From OMOG01 sp041485845 (GTDB lineage Bacteria > Acidobacteriota > Terriglobia > Bryobacterales > Bryobacteraceae), in the NCBI GenBank assembly GCA_041485845.1, contig JBGPKH010000610.1:1-5505 (forward strand): a stretch of DNA of 5,505 bases, written 5' to 3'. The notes under the pieces are model-generated. The model was not told where the DNA came from. It ran no database searches and worked only from the letters and a program-made list of their open reading frames with translations. Numbering within the stretch: position 1 is the stretch's first letter; each line of letters opens with the position of its first letter. Shown piece after piece: positions 1 to 4,865 of this stretch. Made by a program: the position numbers and the translations under genes.

Positions 1-1150
1 CGGGGCCCTCGCCGGGCTTGATGTCGAGGGAAACGGTCAGAAGCGGCTGCGCCAGCAGGATCGCCGTGGACGCATCGGTGAAGGAAGCGCCAAACGCCAC
101 AGCGCCGCCGTTGTTGATGACGGGACTGGAAAAACTCGCCAGTGTCTTTCCGGCAATCGTGTCCCCGGCCTTCGCCAGGAGGAAGGATTGCGTGAAAATG
201 CCGATTCCGCCGGTGGAAGAAGCGAGAAACGCGACCGTACCGCTGTCGTTGATGACCGGGGCTTCGAAGCCGGTCAGTGTCGTACCGGCGATGGTGTCCC
301 CGGACTTGACCAGCAGGGCGGATTGCGTGAAGATGCCCTGCCCGCCAGTGAAGGAAGCGCCAAACGCGATGGCGCCGCTATTGTTGATGCCCCCCGGCGT
401 GGGCGGCCCTATGGTCTTTCCGGCAACCGTATCCCCGGTCTGAACCACCAAGGCCGGGGGCAGGAGCGTAAAGATGTCAGTCTCGCCCGCAGCGATCCTC
501 TGAAACGCGACGGTGCCGCTGTTGTTGATGAATGGAGAGCCTAAGAAGCCTGTCAGTGTCTTTCCGGCGACCGTATCCCCATCCTTTACCAGCAGGGTCG
601 AGGGCTTGAAAATGCCAATCCCGGCCGGTAGGTTTGCGCCAAATGCCACGGTTCCGCCGGCGTTGATCACAGGAAACGGCTCAAAGCTCGAGATAGTTTG
701 TCCGCCAATGCTATCTCCCGACTTGACCAGCAGGGCCGTTGGCGAAAGGGTGAAGAGGCCGGTTCCGCCCGCGAAGAAGCCAACAAACAAGACCGTGCCG
801 CTGTCGTTGATAGCCGCGTTGCTGGCGCCCGTCAGCAACTTTCCTGCGACCGTATCGCCGCTCTTGGCCAGCGGCCCGGCGGGGGTGAAAAGGCCCCCTC
901 CGACCGGGAATAGAGCGAAAAACACGACGGTCCCGCTGCTGTTGATGGCCGGGGGGCCGGCCACGAAGGTGATGGTTTGGCCGCCAATCGTGTCTCCAGT
1001 TTTGGCTAACACGATGAGCGTGTAGCTGAGCGACGCTGCCTGGGCCACAGCGGCGGCGCCGCATGCCAGAATAGCGCCTAGCGCCAGCGTTAGCAGTCGC
1101 CTGCTGTTTCCCGCGAAGAAAGTTCCGTATGTGCGTGTCGGTATTTTCAT
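1..1150 (-). CDS. Exported tandem-repeat protein (NxxGxxAF repeats), 3' end beyond window
   Basis: The frame is open from ATG 1150 to the left edge (383 codons, no stop). Residues 1-38 look like a signal peptide: Arg17-Arg18, a hydrophobic run 19-35, and likely cleavage after AQA at 36-38. Cys30 is a poor lipobox candidate because Leu precedes Ala29. Residues ~46-358 are seven repeats, each with GDTxxG (Gly-Asp pairs at 52, 98, 145, 191, 239, 284, 329), then a hydrophobic strand, INxxGxVAF and GIFT. This matches what I recall as the NxxGxxAF tandem-repeat family, surface or secreted proteins of unknown function. The regular short strands suggest a beta-propeller or solenoid (inference). The last residues, VSLDIKPGEGP, resemble the start of a C-terminal motif seen in many secreted proteins (DIKPGxxPNxIN...PVAIL), so the end is probably near. 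ATG 1150 is chosen for its well-placed AGGAG and the signal peptide directly after it. No enzymatic motif is seen. Confidence 0.85.
   Translation of the reverse strand, partial: MKIPTRTYGTFFAGNSRRLLTLALGAILACGAAAVAQAASLSYTLIVLAKTGDTIGGQTITFVAGPPAINSSGTVVFFALFPVGGGLFTPAGPLAKSGDTVAGKLLTGASNAAINDSGTVLFVGFFAGGTGLFTLSPTALLVKSGDSIGGQTISSFEPFPVINAGGTVAFGANLPAGIGIFKPSTLLVKDGDTVAGKTLTGFLGSPFINNSGTVAFQRIAAGETDIFTLLPPALVVQTGDTVAGKTIGPPTPGGINNSGAIAFGASFTGGQGIFTQSALLVKSGDTIAGTTLTGFEAPVINDSGTVAFLASSTGGIGIFTQSFLLAKAGDTIAGKTLASFSSPVINNGGAVAFGASFTDASTAILLAQPLLTVSLDIKPGEGP
77..1015 (-). repeat. Seven in-frame tandem repeats of 135-144 bp inside the exported protein
   Basis: The conserved block encoding GDTxxG recurs with spacings, read from the left edge, of about 135, 135, 144, 138, 141 and 138 bp. 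All are multiples of three, so units were gained or lost in frame. The two left-most units (protein C-terminal side) are the most alike, both coding the string GIFTQS; the units nearest the N-terminus are more diverged. This suggests repeat expansion from the C-terminal side (inference). Similar repeats also create long spurious ORFs on the plus strand here. Confidence 0.85.
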
Positions 1151-1157
1151 TGGTTTT

Positions 1158-1164
1158 CTCCTGG
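1158..1164 (-). promoter_or_regulatory. Ribosome binding site of the repeat protein
   Basis: Read on the minus strand the bases are CCAGGAG, with AGGAG ending 7 nt before ATG 1150. This is a near-ideal Shine-Dalgarno site and decides the start. It contrasts with the two plus-strand kinase-type starts in the window, which have none. Confidence 0.8.
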
Positions 1165-1213
1165 TCTTGCCCAGCGCTCATCCCGGCGGCGTGGCGCCGA
1201 CCTCCGAATCGAG

Positions 1214-1407
1214 CCGTCTATGCTACCTCGCGGAATTCGCGGCCAAACCGGACCAAAATTTCAGTCTGGACCTGGCGGCCCGCTCTGGCGCACAATAATC
1301 TGGTTTCCACCATGGAGAGTCGCTGGCACGAAGTCGAACAGGTGATGGGAGAGTTACTGGAGCTGTCCACGAACGAGTACCAGCAGTACCTGGACGAGAG
1401 CGGCCTG
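1214..1407 (+). repeat. Dispersed direct repeat, copy 1 (divergent promoter region plus kinase-type N-terminus)
   Basis: It aligns with 4670-4865 in the same orientation. The first 41 bases (from CCGTCT to GGACC) match at about 36 positions. There follow a 3-nt gap and a 1-nt gap in the middle of the non-coding part. The 96 coding bases from ATG 1312 match at 81 positions. Similarity stops after codon 32 (Leu). The left end lies 64 bp upstream of ATG 1150 of the minus-strand repeat protein. No flanking target duplication or terminal inverted repeat was seen. Confidence 0.85.
1267..1296 (+). promoter_or_regulatory. Putative promoter of the small kinase-N-terminus ORF
   Basis: TGGACC at 1267-1272 and CACAAT at 1291-1296 resemble -35 and -10 boxes with an 18-bp spacer. 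The -10 box ends 15 nt before ATG 1312, exactly as in the second copy (4726-4754) before ATG 4770. Transcription from it would start only a few bases before the ATG, giving an almost leaderless mRNA, which fits the lack of a Shine-Dalgarno site. The assignment rests on conservation between two copies and weak consensus matches. Confidence 0.35.
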
Positions 1408-1512
1408 AAGTCGACTGAATCGAAATCGAGCGAATCCAAGTCGGCACAGTCCAAGTCTTCTGAATCCAAGACTGAAACCAAGCCCGCCGGCAGTACTACA
1501 AAGAGCGACTAG
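1312..1512 (+). CDS. Small protein: kinase-type N-terminal segment joined to a Ser/Lys/Glu repeat tail
   Basis: This is a 66-residue ORF. Residues 1-32 share 23 identities with residues 1-32 of the kinase starting at 4770, including Trp5, VEQ, LLELS and NEYQQYLD. From residue 33 the kinase sequence is replaced by five degenerate units (STESK, SSESK, SAQSK, SSESK, TETK) and a short polar end. There is no membrane segment, signal peptide, ATP-binding loop or catalytic motif. ATG 1312 is chosen because it aligns with the kinase ATG; the frame extends upstream to 1129, but that part would run antisense through the neighbouring gene start. It reads convergently toward the S8 peptidase, with a 95-bp gap. 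It may be a real small protein that competes with or partners the kinase N-terminus, or a remnant of a truncated kinase gene. Conservation of the helix-forming residues slightly favours the first. Function unknown. Confidence 0.5.
   Translation: MESRWHEVEQVMGELLELSTNEYQQYLDESGLKSTESKSSESKSAQSKSSESKTETKPAGSTTKSD
1411..1482 (+). repeat. 15-bp minisatellite coding for (S-x-E-S-K) units
   Basis: Codons 34-57 of the small ORF form pentapeptide units STESK, SSESK, SAQSK and SSESK, plus a shortened TETK. The DNA repeats GAATCC/GAATCG and AAG/AAA at a 15-bp period and is poorer in GC than its surroundings. The tail is predicted disordered and charged (inference from composition). Confidence 0.7.
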
Positions 1513-1607
1513 CCTTCAGTAGTATCAGAAAATCCGGTCGGCACGCGCCGGGCGGCGGTGTCACCAGGATCTGTGCCCACAACGGCTCCGGGCGTGGTTA
1601 ACAGAGC
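1513..1607. other. Convergent intergenic gap without a clear terminator
   Basis: These 95 bases lie between the stop of the small ORF and the stop of the S8 peptidase. Only short inverted repeats are visible: CGGC/GCCG around 1539-1550, and GGCTC/GAGCC at 1574-1608 with a long loop. None is followed by a T-run on either strand, so no intrinsic terminator is called. Confidence 0.5.
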
Positions 1608-4600
1608 CTAGTGAAACCAGATATTGTCCAGGTAGATTATCTCACTCGCCCCCCCCGACGCGTCGTCCCCCTGCTCAAAGTAGACCTCCATAGTCTGGCC
1701 GGCGAAGGCCGAGATATCGATGGTGCGGTGACTGAACTGCGGGGGCATGGATTTCGGAGTCTGGTTTCCAAGGATGGTCGTCCAATCGAGCACGATATGG
1801 AACACTCCATTTCGATCCAAGAAGCGAATTCGCATCTCGGAACTTGAAGTTGGTACACCGTGGCCAGCCACGTCGAACTCCAGAGTGGTCGCCTGAGAAG
1901 GCAACGAAATGTCCCTAAAAATAAACGAATTCGGCACGTGATCATCCACACCCCGAATCGGATTGCATAAGATGGGGTGGCCCGGAGGGGGCAGCGGTTG
2001 AAAATCGGTCCCGTCGAGCACGACCACCCCGCCACCACCGGCGATATCCACGTCGGCCGCGAGCCTCCACTGTGCCAGGTCGAAACAGCCGTCTTGCGTG
2101 GCCGGTACCGGTGTCCAACCTTCGAGACCGGTGTCGAACGTGAACAATAGAGGCGGGGCTGTGATAACGGTCACGGTGGCCTCGTCGAAGGCGTCTGGAT
2201 TTTCTACGCTGGTCGCACGCACCTTAAACGAACCCGCCGTAGTCCCCGCGGTGAACAAACCGGTGGCGGTGATGGCGCCGCCGGTCGCCGACCAATTCAC
2301 TCCTGTGTTGGTCGTGCCTTTTACGGTGGCGGTAAACTGCTGCGTGGCATTCGGCGCCAGCGTCACGGTCTTCGGAGACACCGTGACCTTGATGCCGCAG
2401 TGCCCGGCGAGCAGCGAGGTCCGCGCGGTGGGGCTCCCGGTATACAGCGGCGAATAGGCGTAGTAGCAGAGGACGCCCATGTCTGTGACGGCGTTCGAAT
2501 TGAAGAAGGCCACGTGCCCTTCGATCTGTTGCGTGACGCCGACGCGATAAACAGTCTTGCCGAACTGGGTGGAACTGGCGCGATCGAGATCGAAGGATTC
2601 CGTGCGCGTGCCGCCGGTGAAGCCATCGCCGTTCAAATCGAAACGGCTGTAGTCCGGTGTAGCAGGTTCCACCGGATGGTCGCCGCTGTCCAGGAAATGG
2701 CTCAGAAACAAGTTGATGTCATTCTCGTCGAACTGGAAGTTGTTATTGACGTCCAGGATGGCCAACCGTACGGGTGCGCCGGCGGGGGTGGGAGGCGCCG
2801 CGGCGTCCAGCGACAGCACAGAGGCATAGGCGTCGATCACCGTCAGCGAGGGGGACTCCTGACGGGAGTTTTGCAGGATTGCCGCCCGTGTGTCCGATGC
2901 CGGATGGTTCAGCCGGAGATCGTTGGAGAGGAGCCACAGGTAGGAGGCGAGACCCGCTACCTGCGGCGCCGCAAAGCTGGTCCCCTGCTGATCACAACAG
3001 AACGTGTGAACGGCGCCCACGGCGCTGGCGTCTGCGCCTATATTCGAGTAGTCGGCCGTGAAGAGATCGACGAACGTGTTCCCTGCGGTCGTGGCGCCCG
3101 TGATTAGCACATTGTTTGCCGGATCGACTTTGTCCATGCCATCGAAGATGATCTTGGCCTTGAGCAGAAATGCTTGAACGGCGCTCGCGGTCAAATCGGG
3201 CCGGTCGGGAAAAACTGGTTTCCACAGGAGGGTGTCCTGGATGAACTCCCAGAACGTATCGGGATCGGTCACAACTGCGAGCGGGCTGGTGTATAGCGCC
3301 AGGCGAAATCCCGTGTAGTCGAGTTCGTGTCTGTCGTTCCCGGCAGACGGCGCGGCGAAGAATTCGTTCCACCTCTTGAACGTCATCTCTTTCCATTGCA
3401 GAGCCGCGTTCGCTCGATTGTAGGCGCCGACACCTTCTGTGAAGCCCTGGGAAAAGTTGAGAATAAAGCGCCCACTCGGAAAAGATCTCACGATGCGGTG
3501 CAGGATATCGTCCCAGGTTAACCCTGACACATGCACCAGGGTCACCTGGAGGCACTGCGTAAACGGGTTCGCTCCGGTCGGCGCCTGCGCGTCGAAGAGC
3601 GCGGCTAGCACCCCTGTCACATCGTAGCCATGGGTTTCATCACCGTTGTCATTATCCGCGAACGTATAGCCCGGGACTTGGGCGGAAAACCCATTGTAGG
3701 CTGCAGGCAGCGTGTTGAAGTCTTGGAAATCGTCGGGGACCAGAACCGGGACCTTGCGGTTGGCGCAGTCGTCGGTCGCTCCACCAGTGCCCTTTAGAGC
3801 TAAATGCATGGCGTTCCACGCCGCGGGGAACCGGGTGGGCAGGAGATGCTTGTCTTGAAACTGCGACGGGTCCACCGGTAGCGCTTGTAATGCGGGCTCC
3901 CGGCCCACGAATGCGGCAAGGATACCGGGGGCGAAGGACAGGGTTTGAGCGATCCTCTCGAGTGCGGCCGCGGGCTGTTGAGGTACGGCGACGGTCACGA
4001 ATGCAAACCCCTTGGTCATGGTAACGATGCCGCCTTCCACCTGCACCAGCGCTTGATTGACCTGGTCAACAGTGGCGTCTGGCGCCAACGTGACGTCGAT
4101 CCGGGTGAGGAAGACCCCGTTTTGGATCAGGCTTCGGCCTACCCCGACCGGCAGAATATCAAAGGTCGCAGCCAGCGCTTTGCTGGACGGAGATCCCGGT
4201 AGCAGGATTCCCTCGAGCACCCGAAATCCGATACTCCCGGTTTGTCCGCCCGGATTGACGGCGGGATTGGCAGCGGTGACCGTAGTGGCGCCCGGAGGGG
4301 CCGCGTCGGGGACGCGGAACGTCACCTGATTCCCGTTTGCCGCCAAAAGGGCCGCGGGAATACCGCCGACCGCGATCCGCACATTCAGCGCCGCAAAGCC
4401 TCTGCCCTTGATCGTGACAGTCTCGCCGTGCCTCGCCGCCGCCGGCGTGATGCTATCTATGTTGACGCCCTGAGCCGAGACATGCTGCGCCAGTGCCAGT
4501 GCCATCATGATCGGTACCAGCACCGCCGGCCTACGCGTCCCAGGGAGGGTACCCGGCTGAGTTCCCTCAGCCGTGTGGACGCGCCGCTTCGCAGTTCGGG

Positions 4601-4652
4601 TATGATCGCGCCTCCAAGTGTTTTTGAGTCTCATCAGAGAGGGCGTATTCAT
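1608..4652 (-). CDS. Exported S8 (subtilisin-like) serine peptidase with IPT, dockerin-like, Big_2 and C-terminal beta-sandwich domains
   Basis: This is a 1014-residue extracellular endopeptidase. Numbered from ATG 4652: a basic leader 1-41; a hydrophobic signal segment 42-56 with likely cleavage after VSA at 60; an IPT/TIG-like domain ~63-146; a propeptide-like region ~182-256; and a mature start with a DPSQFQ motif near 261. In the catalytic domain His341 lies in HGYDVTG, NFSQG is at 399-403, the oxyanion Asn439 is in AGND, and Ser559 is in GTSFAAPQVAG. The Asp is probably 307 or 308 in VPDDF, a non-standard setting, but its 33-34 residue distance to His fits subtilisins. A ~54-residue insertion lies between Asn439 and Ser559. 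Then come dockerin-like loops (DVNNNFQFDEND at 634-645, DLNGDGFTGG at 672-681), a Big_2-like domain ~754-830, and a C-terminal jelly-roll-like domain ~834-1014 ending in LDNIWFH. No C-terminal anchor is seen. ATG 4652 is chosen because the upstream ATG 4799 would run through the kinase start; ATG 4634 is an alternative. No strong Shine-Dalgarno. Likely role: protein degradation outside the cell (inference). Confidence 0.88.
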   Translation of the reverse strand: MNTPSLMRLKNTWRRDHTRTAKRRVHTAEGTQPGTLPGTRRPAVLVPIMMALALAQHVSAQGVNIDSITPAAARHGETVTIKGRGFAALNVRIAVGGIPAALLAANGNQVTFRVPDAAPPGATTVTAANPAVNPGGQTGSIGFRVLEGILLPGSPSSKALAATFDILPVGVGRSLIQNGVFLTRIDVTLAPDATVDQVNQALVQVEGGIVTMTKGFAFVTVAVPQQPAAALERIAQTLSFAPGILAAFVGREPALQALPVDPSQFQDKHLLPTRFPAAWNAMHLALKGTGGATDDCANRKVPVLVPDDFQDFNTLPAAYNGFSAQVPGYTFADNDNGDETHGYDVTGVLAALFDAQAPTGANPFTQCLQVTLVHVSGLTWDDILHRIVRSFPSGRFILNFSQGFTEGVGAYNRANAALQWKEMTFKRWNEFFAAPSAGNDRHELDYTGFRLALYTSPLAVVTDPDTFWEFIQDTLLWKPVFPDRPDLTASAVQAFLLKAKIIFDGMDKVDPANNVLITGATTAGNTFVDLFTADYSNIGADASAVGAVHTFCCDQQGTSFAAPQVAGLASYLWLLSNDLRLNHPASDTRAAILQNSRQESPSLTVIDAYASVLSLDAAAPPTPAGAPVRLAILDVNNNFQFDENDINLFLSHFLDSGDHPVEPATPDYSRFDLNGDGFTGGTRTESFDLDRASSTQFGKTVYRVGVTQQIEGHVAFFNSNAVTDMGVLCYYAYSPLYTGSPTARTSLLAGHCGIKVTVSPKTVTLAPNATQQFTATVKGTTNTGVNWSATGGAITATGLFTAGTTAGSFKVRATSVENPDAFDEATVTVITAPPLLFTFDTGLEGWTPVPATQDGCFDLAQWRLAADVDIAGGGGVVVLDGTDFQPLPPPGHPILCNPIRGVDDHVPNSFIFRDISLPSQATTLEFDVAGHGVPTSSSEMRIRFLDRNGVFHIVLDWTTILGNQTPKSMPPQFSHRTIDISAFAGQTMEVYFEQGDDASGGASEIIYLDNIWFH
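1986..2493 (-). other. Big_2-type Ig-like domain and start of the C-terminal domain in the S8 peptidase
   Basis: The part between about 2393 and 2165 codes for the pattern typical of bacterial Ig-like group 2 domains: VTVSPKTVTLAPNATQQFTA, then VNWSATGG, ITATGLFTAG and VRATSV. It is followed by a segment opening with FTFDTGLEGW, the usual start of a secreted carbohydrate-binding or galactose-binding-like beta-sandwich. These modules are generally adhesion or substrate-targeting parts. The boundaries are approximate. Confidence 0.6.
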
Positions 4653-4669
4653 GTCAGCATCCGCGCTTC

Positions 4670-4865
4670 CCGTCTGTAATACCTCGCGGAAATCGCGGCT
4701 AAACCGGACCATACGAATTTGTGACTGGACTTCGCGGCGCAATTCGCGCACAATGATTTGGTTTCGATGATGGAGAGTTGCTGGCTGGACGTCGAACAAG
4801 CACTGGGAGATCTACTGGAGCTTTCCCCGAACGAGTACCAGCAGTACCTGGACCAGAGCAGCCTA
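4670..4865 (+). repeat. Dispersed direct repeat, copy 2 (divergent promoter region plus kinase N-terminus)
   Basis: This is the partner of 1214-1407. Here it lies between the S8 peptidase start (18 bp from ATG 4652) and the full kinase, and includes kinase codons 1-32. The upstream non-coding part is about as well conserved as the coding part, which implies either a fairly recent duplication or selection on the regulatory DNA. Confidence 0.85.
4726..4754 (+). promoter_or_regulatory. Putative promoter of the Ser/Thr kinase
   Basis: TGGACT at 4726-4731 and CACAAT at 4749-4754 are separated by 17 bp and end 15 nt before ATG 4770. The same pair at the same distance from the ATG occurs in the first repeat copy (1267-1296). 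No Shine-Dalgarno sequence lies between the box and the ATG, so a leaderless or near-leaderless transcript is suggested. Unverified. Confidence 0.35.

Noticed and set aside
513..1025. Plus-strand ORF of 170 codons, and its smaller neighbours at 18-443 and 188-544
   Set aside because: They are antisense to the tandem-repeat protein. Their internal repetition only mirrors the repeats of the minus-strand gene, which has a signal peptide, a strong ribosome site and meaningful repeat motifs.
1058..1072. Lipobox at Cys30 of the repeat protein
   Set aside because: The residues before Cys are Ile-Leu-Ala, with Leu at -2, and a good AQA cleavage site follows at residues 36-38.
1228..1242. Palindrome around GAATTC (CGCGGAATTCGCG) as an operator
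   Set aside because: The flanks do not pair exactly, and the second repeat copy reads GGAAATCG, which breaks the symmetry.
1129..1311. Upstream extension of the small plus-strand ORF to ATG 1129
   Set aside because: It overlaps the start and ribosome site of the minus-strand repeat protein. Homology with the kinase begins as protein only at ATG 1312.
1407..1430. A frameshift that would restore kinase homology after codon 32
   Set aside because: Shifting by one base recovers only a TCGAC match. The following bases do not align with the kinase, so a replaced tail fits better than a simple frameshift.
1534..1608. Terminator hairpins in the convergent gap
   Set aside because: The stems are 4-5 bp, one with a long loop, and no T-run follows on either strand.
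2400..3107. Plus-strand ORF of 235 codons
   Set aside because: It lies wholly inside the peptidase and dockerin-like coding sequence on the other strand, and shows no recognisable motif. High GC gives long shadow frames.
4500..4540. Twin-arginine (Tat) signal in the S8 peptidase leader
   Set aside because: Two Arg precede the hydrophobic segment, but the rest of the S-R-R-x-F-L-K pattern is missing. An ordinary Sec signal is more likely.
4653..4799. Longer S8 peptidase starting at ATG 4799
   Set aside because: It would add 49 residues before ATG 4652 and run antisense through the kinase start and its promoter-like repeat. The mirror of the same sequence appears antisense in copy 1, as expected from the DNA repeat rather than from a protein domain.
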